Assembly: GCA_028712075.1 (NCBI GenBank)
Contig: JAQTQX010000001.1
Location: 62,001-126,000, forward strand
Direction: 5' to 3'
Length of the DNA: 64,000 nucleotides
DNA from: Desulfuromonadaceae bacterium
Lineage (GTDB): Bacteria > Desulfobacterota > Desulfuromonadia > Geobacterales > Pseudopelobacteraceae
Position 1 is the stretch's first letter, and every line of letters begins with the position of its first letter. Below, piece by piece: positions 1-8,647 of the stretch. The notes under the pieces are model-generated. The model saw only the letters and a list, made by a program, of their open reading frames with translations. It was not told where the DNA came from and ran no database searches. The position numbers and the translations under genes are program-made.

Positions 1-1329
1 GTCAGGTGCTGATATTTTCTGGTGCCCCGGATTCGATTGGCTGCGCATATCCTGCACCAGCAGCTGATCATCCAAGGCGGTCTCAGGCTGCCCCTCACTG
101 CTGCTGAAATCATCTGGATTCAACAGTGATTCTCCCGACGCATTCGAAGCCGCACTTACGTCCCTGTCGATCCCCTGATCACCGTTTACCCGAAGCCCTT
201 CACTTCGAGGTTCAGCAGTCATCAGTTGTTGACCTTGTACAACAGGACGATTCCCGACTGAGGCAGACGCCGCTACCAATTGGGCGGTAATCGGTCTCGG
301 TTGGGACAGCTGTATCTCAACCTCCAGTTCCGGTGACACGACAGGTGTACGAGCCATATCTGTCGCTCCGACGTTCGTCGGAATTATCTGGGCGGCTGGC
401 ACTACTTTTTCAGGCTGCTGCCGAGTTTCTTTCGCTGAAGTTGCTACGTTCTGCAGCCTGTCAGTGGAAGGTACGACCATGGTGCTGATTTCAACAGGTG
501 TAGCAACTTTTATTGGTGATGATGCCACCGGTGCAGCTTGTACGACAGCCTGTTTCTCTGCTGCAGTCGCGGCAGGTTCAGCTGCCGTATGCCCCCCCTG
601 TTCTCTGCAAGTACTGAAGGCCGGGGAAGGGCTGATGCCCTGTTCCGCTGTAGTTGCTACGTTCTGCAACCTGTCAGCAGCATGTACTACCGGGGGGATA
701 ACATCTACTGTTGTGACGGTTGTTTTTAGTGGGAGCGCAGGTGTTGCTGCTTGTGCGTCAACCTGTTTCCCTGTTGTTTTGGTTGTTGCTTCAACGGCAC
801 TCTGTTCTCGCTCCGTTTCATTGCTGGCTGCTGGAGTTGCGCTAATGACAGGTTGTGCGATAGTAGTTGTTATATTCTGTGACGTGTCAACGAGGAACGA
901 GGTGGAAATGTTGACCTCCGGCATTCTGCCGGATTGTAGATTCACTGCAGGGAGAGTCTGTTGTAACGTACTATCAATCAGAGCGCATTCCGTCACTGCA
1001 TCTGCAATGTGTCCTTCTGCTTTTTCCGCTTTTGGAGCAATTTGTTGTGCTACCTGCAGCACTCCCAGTACGTTGACCGCCGTCAGGTCCGCATTAACTG
1101 CTATGTGCAGTCCGGCATTATCACCGTCTGCTCCTTCTTTGTCTGCCACTTCTGACTCAGGAAATTCTTTTTCCTGTGCCATACGCTGGATGCCGTTCAA
1201 CAGACCGGCAAAATCTCCTCCCTTTTGCTGCTCGTTGTCCCCCAGGCCAGCGATCGCTGTCGCTGCGTCCTGAGTAACGAGAGGCATTACAGAGAGTCCT
1301 GCTGCGCTGCTTATCTGTCCATTATTCAT
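1..1329 (-). CDS. fliK: Flagellar hook-length control protein FliK, N-terminal part (runs off the left edge)
   Basis: The reading frame is open for 443 codons from an ATG at 1327-1329 to the window edge, so only the N-terminal portion is visible. The start has a strong ribosome site (AAAGGAGGTG) seven bases upstream. The protein is rich in Ala, Thr, Val, Gln and Pro with no membrane segment, as expected for the extended ruler portion of FliK, which is secreted during hook assembly and measures hook length. It sits last in the visible flgB-to-motE transcription unit, the usual place for fliK in this group. Residues from about 147 on contain tandem 71-residue units marked by a D-x-x-Q-N motif (separate entry). 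The C-terminal domain that would prove the assignment lies outside the window, so the call rests on composition and gene order. Confidence 0.75.
   Translation of the reverse strand, partial: MNNGQISSAAGLSVMPLVTQDAATAIAGLGDNEQQKGGDFAGLLNGIQRMAQEKEFPESEVADKEGADGDNAGLHIAVNADLTAVNVLGVLQVAQQIAPKAEKAEGHIADAVTECALIDSTLQQTLPAVNLQSGRMPEVNISTSFLVDTSQNITTTIAQPVISATPAASNETEREQSAVEATTKTTGKQVDAQAATPALPLKTTVTTVDVIPPVVHAADRLQNVATTAEQGISPSPAFSTCREQGGHTAAEPAATAAEKQAVVQAAPVASSPIKVATPVEISTMVVPSTDRLQNVATSAKETRQQPEKVVPAAQIIPTNVGATDMARTPVVSPELEVEIQLSQPRPITAQLVAASASVGNRPVVQGQQLMTAEPRSEGLRVNGDQGIDRDVSAASNASGESLLNPDDFSSSEGQPETALDDQLLVQDMRSQSNPGHQKISAPD
253..891 (-). repeat. Three tandem 213-bp (71-codon) units inside fliK
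   Basis: Three in-frame units begin at 891, 678 and 465 (minus strand), exactly 213 bases apart. Their starts encode VDTSQNITTT, ADRLQNVATT and TDRLQNVATS. At the DNA level the blocks 434-464 and 647-677 agree at 29 of 31 positions. The first two units also align without gaps further on (shared K-Q, Q-A-A and V-V positions). The third unit is similar only near its start and then diverges. This is a decaying tandem duplication in the ruler domain. Confidence 0.75.
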
Positions 1330-1398
1330 TTTGTTTTCACCTCCTTTCTGTGCGGATTTTTTATGGAGTGGACGCTGTAGCTGTCCATAAAATCGAGG

Positions 1399-1968
1399 TC
1401 ATCTTTCCTGCAAATTCTCGGATATCCACTTTAAGATGCGCGGCTGGTTTATAAATGGTACCATTTTTGCCACTGTTTTGACATCAAGCCGGCTTAAAAG
1501 TGTCTGGGCCTGGTCTTCTTTCAGTAAATCAATCATTTTGCCGGCTTGCTCACTCTTCATTGTTTTAAAGAGCTTGACCATTTTCTGAATTTTATCGTCC
1601 AGTTTTTTCTTCTGCGCATTTGACTGGGCTTTCAGGCTGTCATCAAGCTTCTTTTTGCTCTCATCAAGTGCTTTTACCTGCGCTTCGAGCTTTGCGCTCA
1701 GCTTTTTCAGCTCCTGCTCCTTGGCAGCCAGAGCGGCTTCTTTTTCGGCCAGTTGTTGGCGGCGCGCGTCCTGAAGCGCTTTTTCTTCACGCGCCGCGCG
1801 TGTGGCGTTGATTGGCTGTGGAGCAGCCGAGGATCCGCTACCGGCGGCTTCAGTTGTCTTGTCTGTTCCGGTATCGTTACTGGCAAACACGCTCGGTTGT
1901 CGATACTGGGCAAATGCAGCGATGCACCCCACACCCACTGCAGTTATAAAAATCTTTTTCAAGTTCAC
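1399..1968 (-). CDS. motE: MotE-like flagellar protein with MgtE-N type C-terminal domain
   Basis: This 189-residue protein starts with GTG; its first bases overlap the fliJ stop as GTGA, implying translational coupling. Residues 1-30 form an N-terminal hydrophobic segment (signal anchor or signal peptide). Residues about 60-130 are a charged coiled coil, and the last 60 or so residues resemble the MgtE intracellular N domain (repeated pattern K-M-V/I-x-L-F/L). Proteins of this architecture next to fliJ are annotated as MotE, thought to act as a periplasmic chaperone or stabiliser for the motor. Location between fliJ and fliK supports the flagellar role; the exact mechanism here is inference. 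Confidence 0.75.
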   Translation of the reverse strand: MNLKKIFITAVGVGCIAAFAQYRQPSVFASNDTGTDKTTEAAGSGSSAAPQPINATRAAREEKALQDARRQQLAEKEAALAAKEQELKKLSAKLEAQVKALDESKKKLDDSLKAQSNAQKKKLDDKIQKMVKLFKTMKSEQAGKMIDLLKEDQAQTLLSRLDVKTVAKMVPFINQPRILKWISENLQER

Positions 1969-2408
1969 GCCGGTTTAACCTTTTTCTGGATAGAAATTTC
2001 GTCGAGAAAATTTCGCTCCTTAATTGCTATTTCCTGTTTATATTCGTGGGCTTTTTTCTCTTTAAGCGACTCAAGCACTTTCTTTTCCTTGCTTGCTTCA
2101 GTCAGATCTGTCCTTTTTTCGCTAACGGTTATTTCCAGATAATCAATCTGTTCCTTCTGCTGTTTAATTTCTTCTCTCTTGCGGGCAAAAAAATTGGAAT
2201 ACATCCGCAAATCATCAACACAACCAACGTCAGATTGGCAGCGTTGGAATTCCTGTGTCAAAAGTTCGACCAGCTGTTCCTCCCGCTGCAACTCCTGGTT
2301 TGCATGGTCAAGCGTTCTCCGTGCAGCAGCAAACTCCTGCTTGCGCAACTTTTCCATCTCCTGACGATACACCAGCACCTGCTCCAGCTCAAAACGCTTG
2401 CCAGCCAT
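1965..2408 (-). CDS. fliJ: Flagellar export protein FliJ
   Basis: FliJ is the soluble coiled-coil stalk of the flagellar export ATPase; it links FliI to FlhA and escorts chaperones. The 147-residue product is the normal size and almost entirely charged coiled coil (many Glu, Gln, Lys and Arg heptads). It opens with the family-like K-R-F-E-L-E-Q-V-L-x-Y-R pattern. The ATG at 2406-2408 is preceded by GGGGAG nine bases away. It follows fliI directly, the canonical order, and its stop overlaps the motE GTG. Confidence 0.93.
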   Translation of the reverse strand: MAGKRFELEQVLVYRQEMEKLRKQEFAAARRTLDHANQELQREEQLVELLTQEFQRCQSDVGCVDDLRMYSNFFARKREEIKQQKEQIDYLEITVSEKRTDLTEASKEKKVLESLKEKKAHEYKQEIAIKERNFLDEISIQKKVKPA

Positions 2409-2437
2409 CGCACGTTACTCCCCGACAAACAGATGAA

Positions 2438-3757
2438 TCAGGATGCGAACATCCGTCGTAAATCCTGTACCGCCTCTTCCAGCATAACCGGATCATCAAC
2501 TGCCTGCTTGATATACGTCTGCATCCCCTCATTATGGTCTACAGCATAATCTATACCGGGGTTACTCCCGGTTTTATACGCACCGATATTGATCAGATCC
2601 TCGGATTGGCGATAGGTGGCCAGGGTTTCCTTGAACTTTGCAGCTAATTCCAGATGCTCTTTCGACGCTACGTCCGTCATGACTCGGCTGGAACTTGCCA
2701 AAACGTCAATCGGCGGATAAATGGAATGAGCGGCCAGAGCCCGCGATAGCACAATATGACCGTCTAAAATACTGCGCATGGCATCAGAGATAGGCTCATT
2801 AAAATCATCCCCCTCCACCAGAACGGTATAAAGAGATGTAATACTTCCTTCTGGAAAATTGCCGGTTCGCTCAAGAAGCTTCGGCAACGCGGCAAACACA
2901 GACGGAGTATATCCCTTGGTCGTCGGCGGTTCACCGATTGCAAGGCCGACTTCGCGCATTGCCATGGCAAACCGGGTCGCAGAATCCATCATCAATAAGA
3001 CTTTTTTACCCTGATTTTTAAAATATTCCGCAATTGTTGTCGCAATGTAGGCGCCACGCATCCTCACCAAAGGGGGCTGGTCAGACGTAGCAACCACCAC
3101 CACGGATTTACTCAACCCCTGCTCTTGTAAATCTTTTTCGATAAATTCGCGCAACTCACGACCCCGCTCGCCAATCAGAGCGATGACATTGACATCCGCT
3201 TCCGTATACCGGGCAATCATTCCGAGCAATGTCGACTTACCGACTCCTGAGCCAGCCATTATCCCGACGCGCTGGCCACGTCCACAGGTCAGCAGACCAT
3301 TAATGCTCCGGATGCCGAGGTCAAGCGGTTTCCTGATCGGCGGACGCAACATCGGATTTACCGGTAGTGCGTAAAGCGGATATTCTTCGTCAACAGCTAT
3401 CGGGCCTTTATCGTCAATCGGCTTGCCAAGGCCATCTATTACTCGTCCCAACAATTGTGGCCCAACTCCCAACGAAGCATTATCGCGCCGAACCGAAATC
3501 AGGCTGTCAAGGCCGACACCTCGTAACTCCCCCAGAGGCATCAATAAGGTTTTGTTATCACGAAAACCGACTACTTCAGCCAAAATCGGCGCGCCTTCAA
3601 CCGGCTTTATTTCACAGATTGCGCCCACTGACGTGTCGGGGCAGTACCCTTCTATTACCAGCCCAACCACCTGGGTCACTTTGCCATGCAATCTGACCGG
3701 ATTCAAACCTTCAAGTATGGCATGGTATTTCCCCAGATTACTTTTTATGTCTGGCAT
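2438..3757 (-). CDS. fliI: Flagellar type III export ATPase FliI
   Basis: FliI is the hexameric ATPase that energises and opens the flagellar export apparatus at the cytoplasmic face of the basal body. The 439-residue protein has the F1-beta-like fold. Walker A reads GSGVGKST at about residues 167-174, the Walker B region reads VLLMMDSATR, and the family stretch GEPPTTKGYTPSVFA is intact. Its length is typical. The ATG lies 13 bases inside the end of fliH, consistent with coupled translation in the fliF-fliG-fliH-fliI-fliJ order. Confidence 0.97.
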   Translation of the reverse strand: MPDIKSNLGKYHAILEGLNPVRLHGKVTQVVGLVIEGYCPDTSVGAICEIKPVEGAPILAEVVGFRDNKTLLMPLGELRGVGLDSLISVRRDNASLGVGPQLLGRVIDGLGKPIDDKGPIAVDEEYPLYALPVNPMLRPPIRKPLDLGIRSINGLLTCGRGQRVGIMAGSGVGKSTLLGMIARYTEADVNVIALIGERGRELREFIEKDLQEQGLSKSVVVVATSDQPPLVRMRGAYIATTIAEYFKNQGKKVLLMMDSATRFAMAMREVGLAIGEPPTTKGYTPSVFAALPKLLERTGNFPEGSITSLYTVLVEGDDFNEPISDAMRSILDGHIVLSRALAAHSIYPPIDVLASSSRVMTDVASKEHLELAAKFKETLATYRQSEDLINIGAYKTGSNPGIDYAVDHNEGMQTYIKQAVDDPVMLEEAVQDLRRMFAS

Positions 3758-4506
3758 GGCGGGACATCAAGCGCTCGTAGCGGTTCATCGCCCGTAGTCA
3801 TGGCGCGCTGTTCGAGAAGGCTTCGGTAGAGTTGTTCCATCTGCCCTTCCAGAGTAGCATTAATGGTCCCCATGTTTGTGTCGACAAGACAGAAACCGGT
3901 GGCGACAGAGGGATCCGGCTTGAGCAACAACCTGTCATTGAGCAGCTCGTCGCTGAGCAATTGATCACGACCGGTCGTCACCAGCTGGTAGTCCTCCGGG
4001 TTGATGCGAACCGTGATCTCTTCACGTACTGACAGTCCGGTCAGCGCATTTTTAACTACATAAGAAATGATAGTTCGGTCCTGAGAGACTTCACGAGTTA
4101 TGACCTTGCGGGCAATAAGCATAACCAGCTTGAGTATTTCATCCTCTGATTCCCGAAAAACTTTTTCTCTCAAATTATGTATTGTTTCGCTTGAAGCCCG
4201 CAATGCCCTGAATACATTGATAAGTCCACGCTCAGCCAGATCCTTGCCTTCCTTAAGCCCGGCATTGAATTCGCTGCTTAGCCTCTGCCTGAATTCTTCT
4301 TCACTGATTACAATAGGCGGCGGCCCTTCTTCTTCGACATCCTTGCCGGGCCTGTCCTGCGAATTGAAAAGGCCCATTGGCACAAAGCTCGGTGCCGCCT
4401 GTCCTGATATGGCAACCACACCAGACTGTCCGATATTTCTGAAGTTGAAATCCGCAAAGCCGGCATTGCCATTTTCTGACTGTTTAATAATCTTAGACGA
4501 GGACAT
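3745..4506 (-). CDS. fliH: Flagellar assembly protein FliH
   Basis: FliH binds FliI and anchors it at the C-ring. I place the start at the ATG at 4504-4506 (MSSSKIIKQ), giving 253 residues. An upstream in-frame ATG at 4596 would add 30 residues lying wholly inside fliG. The N-terminal 100 residues are low-similarity and proline/glutamate rich. The C-terminal half (REKVFRESEDEILKLVMLIA, then VVKNAL and VRINPEDY) matches the FliH/YscL domain. It overlaps fliG by 14 bases at its 5' end and fliI by 13 at its 3' end. Confidence 0.93.
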   Translation of the reverse strand: MSSSKIIKQSENGNAGFADFNFRNIGQSGVVAISGQAAPSFVPMGLFNSQDRPGKDVEEEGPPPIVISEEEFRQRLSSEFNAGLKEGKDLAERGLINVFRALRASSETIHNLREKVFRESEDEILKLVMLIARKVITREVSQDRTIISYVVKNALTGLSVREEITVRINPEDYQLVTTGRDQLLSDELLNDRLLLKPDPSVATGFCLVDTNMGTINATLEGQMEQLYRSLLEQRAMTTGDEPLRALDVPPCQT

Positions 4507-5485
4507 CGTCGCTGCCCCGGCCAGCCAGTACAATTTTCCCTTCTTCTTCCATCTTTCTGACAATCTTGATGATTTCTCCCTGCGCTTTTTCAACATCCGA
4601 GAGCCGCACCGGACCCATTACCTCAAGGTCCTCTTTGATCATATCTGCTGCACGGCTGGAAATATTCCTGAAAATCTTTTCTTTTACTTCGTCAGGCGAG
4701 GTTTTCATAGCAAGCGTCAACGTATCGTTGGAAACTTCGCGCATAATGGACTGGACACTGCGATCATCGAGCGCAAAGACATCCTCGAAGGTAAAGAGAT
4801 GCTTACGGATAATTTCTGATAACGGCGGGCTCAGCACGTCCAGCTTGTCGAGAATTTGTTTTTCCTTGCTGCGGTCAAAATGGTTGAACATATCGACGAC
4901 TTTATCGATACCGCCAACCTTGTATCTTTGCGTCCCCCCCATTGCCGAAATTTCACGTTTCATAACATCGTCAATATCCTTTAAAATCTCGGGGGAAACC
5001 TGATCGACATCGGCGATGCGCATAACGACCTCTGCCTGCAACTCCTGAGGCAGCATACTGATAATCTCGCTTGTCTGTTTCGATTTGAGCTTGGCCAGGA
5101 TAACGGCAATTGTCTGTGGATGTTCCTGCGACAGGAAATTTGCAATACTTTTTGCATCCATGCTCGCCAATATATCGACCAGATCACCGTAGCTGGAGGC
5201 TTGCAGTTCATCCATCAATAACTGGGCTTTTTCCGGGCCAAGCGCTTTTTCAAGGATTTTCAGAACAAATTCATCCCCTTGCGAAAAAATACCCGATTCC
5301 GGATCAATGACATCAGTAAAATCGTTGACAACCCCCATGATCGTTTCACGCGAAACATGCCCGAGTGTACCCATGCTTTTACTGATCTTCTTTATTTCGG
5401 TATCATCCAAATGTTCAAAAACCTTGCTCGTTACTTCATTACCTAGGTAGAGGAGCAAGATCGCAGCTTTTTCTGAGCCAGTCAT
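4493..5485 (-). CDS. fliG: Flagellar motor switch protein FliG
   Basis: FliG is the C-ring component that touches the stator and generates torque. The 330-residue protein is full length. The middle domain carries the EHPQ signature (SQEHPQTIAVILAKLK), and the C-terminal domain has the charged torque helix (FTFEDVFALDDRSVQSIM). The start at 5485 is supported by AAGGGATG upstream. The fliF gene lies 65 bases upstream. FliM and FliN, its C-ring partners, are not in the window. Confidence 0.97.
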   Translation of the reverse strand: MTGSEKAAILLLYLGNEVTSKVFEHLDDTEIKKISKSMGTLGHVSRETIMGVVNDFTDVIDPESGIFSQGDEFVLKILEKALGPEKAQLLMDELQASSYGDLVDILASMDAKSIANFLSQEHPQTIAVILAKLKSKQTSEIISMLPQELQAEVVMRIADVDQVSPEILKDIDDVMKREISAMGGTQRYKVGGIDKVVDMFNHFDRSKEKQILDKLDVLSPPLSEIIRKHLFTFEDVFALDDRSVQSIMREVSNDTLTLAMKTSPDEVKEKIFRNISSRAADMIKEDLEVMGPVRLSDVEKAQGEIIKIVRKMEEEGKIVLAGRGSDDVLV

Positions 5486-5550
5486 AACATCCCTTTTTGG
5501 TGTTCTAAAAGCCTATATCCGGCGCGCAATATGTAATTGTGTGGAGCGTT

Positions 5551-7134
5551 CTATTTATCTTCAGATACCCAGTTCTGCAGAATCTGGGCAACCTGATACG
5601 GATCTTTTTTTGCCTGATCTATCAAACTTTGCTGTTCTGCAATCTGGGCATTCACTATCGCCCGCTCAGCTGTCGACAACTGGTCCCCACTGGCTCCAAG
5701 CCCCTCAAAGCTCTCAATTGCGGGTCGCTTAGCAAGCCGGAGAGAGGCCAGGAGCGGGCGAATGACAAACATGACCAGAACAAGGAAACCAATACCGATC
5801 ATAAGGTTCTTTGCAAGCGACATCATAAACGGACTGGTCCACCATTTTGCTGTTTCAGCAGTGCCGACTTCCTCGGTGTCCTGAAATGGAATATTTTGCA
5901 GGCTCAGTTGGTCGCCCCGCTCAGCATTGAATCCAACTGCGCTTTTGACCAGAGTTTCTATTTTCTGAAGTTCGTCAGGGGAGCGCGGAGCGTACTTTGA
6001 CTTGGCAGGCTGGCCCTCTTTTACGGCAGCCGGTGCCTCGTATTTGCCATCAACCAGTACCGCAACGGAAATCTTGCTAAGTGCCCCTACCGGCTCAATA
6101 ATTTTAGCGGTTGAACGGCTTACCTCATAGTTAAGCGTCTCATCGTTTTTAGAGCCACCCCCCGAAGTTCCCCCGGCTGCATTTCCGGTCCGGCCCAGAT
6201 TGGTCTGCACGCCAGGCACCTGTTGGTTACTTGTGGTAGTGGATCCTTTTTCCTCTGTTCTCTGCTCACTACGAACGGCAATACTCTCAGGATCGAACTT
6301 CTCTTCCAAACGTTCGACCTGTTTGAAATCAAACGTTGCCGTTACCCGGGCCACCGACTTGCCTCCGCCTACTATCCGATCCAAAAGAGACTGGATACGC
6401 TCCTCAACATTTTTTTCATACGCACGCTGGGTTTCCTGCATGGCCGAAGTCATACGGGAGGTCGGGTCACTGCTCCCCCCCTTACTGAGGATCTTGCCGC
6501 GATTATCGAGAATGGTTACATTTTCAGGATCCATGCCTTCAATCGACGCTGCAACAAGATGGACAACTCCCTGCACCTCGGAATCATTCAGGGCTCTATT
6601 TGACTTCATTTTGAGGACAATTGAGGCGGTGGCCGGTCTTTCATTGTTTCTAAACAGCGACTTTTCCGGAATGACCAGATGGACACGCGCCTGCTCAACG
6701 CCAACGAGCTGGGAGATGGTACGCGACAGTTCCCCCTGCAGCGCCCTTTGATAGTTCAATTTTTGCGCAAACTCCGTGACACCGAAGTTCATTTTGCGGT
6801 CAAAAATTTCAAAGCCGACACCGCCTCCCTGGGGAAGCCCTTCCGAAGCGAGCGTCAGGCGCAGCTCATACACTTTATCTGACGGAACAAGGACACCCTT
6901 GCCATCTGCAGTAATTTGATACGGAGTTTTTGCATCCTTCAATTTTTTGACAATTTCACCCGCATCTTCTGACGTCAGGTTTGTAAAAAGAGGTCGGTAA
7001 TCGGTGCGATTCGCAACAAAAATCAGAACGGCAAACGCCACAGCGGAGAGCAGTGCCACAACAGCAACAAGCATCTGCTTACCCGGAGTAAGTGCAGTAA
7101 ATGGCTCTATAAGTCTACGTATTCCTTCAGGCAT
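5551..7134 (-). CDS. fliF: Flagellar MS-ring protein FliF
   Basis: FliF forms the membrane MS-ring on which the basal body is built. The 527-residue product has a first membrane segment at about residues 20-40 (MLVAVVALLSAVAFAVLIFV), ring-building motifs including LTSEDAGEIVKKLKDAKTPY, a Gly/Ser/Thr-rich disordered stretch in the middle, and a second membrane segment near residues 430-450. The short cytoplasmic tail (ERAIVNAQIAEQQSLIDQAK) is the FliG-binding end. The ribosome site AAAGGA is unusually far (about 17 bases) from the ATG. The operon position between fliE and fliG is standard. Confidence 0.96.
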   Translation of the reverse strand: MPEGIRRLIEPFTALTPGKQMLVAVVALLSAVAFAVLIFVANRTDYRPLFTNLTSEDAGEIVKKLKDAKTPYQITADGKGVLVPSDKVYELRLTLASEGLPQGGGVGFEIFDRKMNFGVTEFAQKLNYQRALQGELSRTISQLVGVEQARVHLVIPEKSLFRNNERPATASIVLKMKSNRALNDSEVQGVVHLVAASIEGMDPENVTILDNRGKILSKGGSSDPTSRMTSAMQETQRAYEKNVEERIQSLLDRIVGGGKSVARVTATFDFKQVERLEEKFDPESIAVRSEQRTEEKGSTTTSNQQVPGVQTNLGRTGNAAGGTSGGGSKNDETLNYEVSRSTAKIIEPVGALSKISVAVLVDGKYEAPAAVKEGQPAKSKYAPRSPDELQKIETLVKSAVGFNAERGDQLSLQNIPFQDTEEVGTAETAKWWTSPFMMSLAKNLMIGIGFLVLVMFVIRPLLASLRLAKRPAIESFEGLGASGDQLSTAERAIVNAQIAEQQSLIDQAKKDPYQVAQILQNWVSEDK

Positions 7135-7184
7135 TGTTTGTTATTATGTTCCTTTCAGTGTTGTTATCTAGTAGATCGGAAAAG

Positions 7185-7487
7185 TTAAACCTGCATCCTC
7201 ATCACTTCCTGATATGCTTCAAGTGCTTTATTTCTCACCTGTGCCATGAACTGAAATGAAATGCTCGATTTTTCAACAGCAATCATGACCTCATGGAGAT
7301 TTTTGTTCTCTCCACTGGCAAGGCCCTGAATCGCCTTGTCTGATTGTACCTGCAAGTCGTTAACCTTTGACACAAGTTCGCTGAAAAACTTGCCAGCACC
7401 TTCAGCAGTAACTGACGAGCTGACTTTACCCGCTTCCGGGAAGGCTTTTGTCATCCCTATTCCGTTTTCAATTCCGTTAATAACCAT
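7185..7487 (-). CDS. fliE: Flagellar hook-basal body protein FliE
   Basis: FliE is the small adaptor between the MS-ring and the rod. Taking the ATG at 7485-7487 gives 100 residues, the family size, with GTGAGGAAAACAGCC as ribosome site; a longer frame starting at 7562 would add 25 atypical residues. Family features include the central [20 protein letters not shown] and the C-terminal [20 protein letters not shown]. It lies between flgC and fliF, the conserved order. Confidence 0.95.
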   Translation of the reverse strand: MVINGIENGIGMTKAFPEAGKVSSSVTAEGAGKFFSELVSKVNDLQVQSDKAIQGLASGENKNLHEVMIAVEKSSISFQFMAQVRNKALEAYQEVMRMQV

Positions 7488-7586
7488 GGCTGTTTTCCTC
7501 ACAAGTAATCGAACTGTTGTAAATTTTAATGTTGATATAGCGATTGATGTGTGATGCGCCAAAACGATGCAACTGATATGAACTCG

Positions 7587-8024
7587 CTATTTGCCTATTT
7601 CCAAGGTTTTCAGCGCCATACTCTTTGCCGCCTGCACTGCAGTAACATTTGCTTCATACGCCCGTGTAGCCGTTATCATGTCAGCCATCTCTTCAACAAC
7701 ATTGACATTCGGCATCGCCACATATCCTTGCTCGTTTGCATCAGGATGACCGGGATCATATTGGAGCCGGGGAGGACTCTGGTCTTCAACAATCCGGGTT
7801 ATCTCAACCTGGCGAACCTGCTGGGCAGTGGCATCATTAAATGCGCGATTGAACGATCCTTCCAGAGGAGTTGCCGAAAATACAGCGTCTTTCCGCTTGT
7901 AAGGCCCCCCCTCCGGGGTTCTGGTAGAACTGGCGTTGGCCAGATTACTCGATATCAGGTTCATGCGCGTCCTCTCGGCAGAAAGAGCCGATGAACTTAC
8001 ATTCATAGAACTAAAAAAATCCAT
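7587..8024 (-). CDS. flgC: Flagellar basal-body rod protein FlgC
   Basis: FlgC is a proximal rod subunit. The 145-residue protein has the rod N-terminal motif (ERTRMNLISSNLANASSTRT) and the C-terminal rod/hook motif (MITATRAYEANVTAVQAAKS, then MALKTLEIGK) that pack as a coiled coil. Its ATG abuts the flgB stop with no gap (TAA at 8025-8027, ATG at 8022-8024). Confidence 0.97.
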   Translation of the reverse strand: MDFFSSMNVSSSALSAERTRMNLISSNLANASSTRTPEGGPYKRKDAVFSATPLEGSFNRAFNDATAQQVRQVEITRIVEDQSPPRLQYDPGHPDANEQGYVAMPNVNVVEEMADMITATRAYEANVTAVQAAKSMALKTLEIGK

Positions 8025-8459
8025 TTATTTGCCCTCTCTGATTGCCGTGCGCAATCCCTCGAATTTTTTCGACAGCAACTGTACCGATGCGTTAAACATG
8101 ATCTGGTTCTCAGCCAGACGCCCCATCTCGTTTTCAATTTCCACCGCATTGCCGTCCCTGCCGGGCGTCTTGGCCGGTTTTTCAACAACCTGACCAGTAA
8201 CATACTCAACAGAACCGGTCGCACCAACGCCCCGCAACGGGATATGACGTGGGTTCGGTACCGATGAGGGCCGCCTGCCGGAGCTCTCCTTTTTAAGCGC
8301 TCCCTGTAGCTCCTCTTCGAAGGCGAGTACTTTGGGTACGTAATTAGGCGTTTCAGCATTGGCCACATTCGACGCGATTACGTTCTGATTTTTAGCCCGC
8401 AAATCAATGCTTTTCCCTAACACACCAATGGTGTCACTGAAAATTCCCTCAATTTGCAT
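8025..8459 (-). CDS. flgB: Flagellar basal-body rod protein FlgB
   Basis: FlgB is a proximal rod subunit exported through the flagellar apparatus. I use the ATG at 8457-8459 (144 residues), five bases after GGGAGG. A GTG two codons upstream is possible but sits inside the ribosome site. The rod motif RAKNQNVIASNVANAETPNY lies near residue 25 and the C-terminal helix LLSKKFEGLRTAI is present. It is the first gene of the operon running to fliK and lies just downstream of a sigma-54 type site. Confidence 0.95.
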   Translation of the reverse strand: MQIEGIFSDTIGVLGKSIDLRAKNQNVIASNVANAETPNYVPKVLAFEEELQGALKKESSGRRPSSVPNPRHIPLRGVGATGSVEYVTGQVVEKPAKTPGRDGNAVEIENEMGRLAENQIMFNASVQLLSKKFEGLRTAIREGK

Positions 8460-8487
8460 GTCCACCTCCCATTAAAAACGCTTTTAG

Positions 8488-8503
8488 TGCAAAAAATGTA
8501 CCG
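8488..8503 (-). promoter_or_regulatory. Sigma-54 type promoter for the flgB-fliK operon
   Basis: On the minus strand the sequence is CGGTACATTTTTTGCA. Against the consensus TGGCACGN4TTGCA it keeps the invariant GG and GC with exact spacing (12 bases between their first positions). The expected start point near 8477 leaves a leader of about 18 bases before the flgB ATG, containing the GGGAGG ribosome site. Flagellar genes in Geobacter-like bacteria are commonly RpoN dependent, which fits; use in vivo is inferred. Confidence 0.6.
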
Positions 8504-8647
8504 CAAAAATATACCGCCCAGATTCTGGCTGTGCATCAAGCAAATAGCGGGGTGACCTGCCCATTTCGCCAGTTGATCGCTCGCTAAACTTGCCATTCTT
8601 TTGACTGGGTCATAATATTGACAGATACTGTTTCTGTGGGTGGAAGG

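Noticed and set aside
464..1273. Long plus-strand open frame rich in Ser, Cys, Thr and Ala opposite fliK
   Set aside because: It is the antisense of an Ala/Thr-rich frame with a strong ribosome site; its composition (poly-Ser/Cys) is typical of a shadow frame.
8505..8520. Second candidate sigma-54 motif upstream of flgB (TGGGCGGTATATTTTTGC, minus strand)
   Set aside because: Spacing between the GG and GC elements is wrong by one or more bases in every register.
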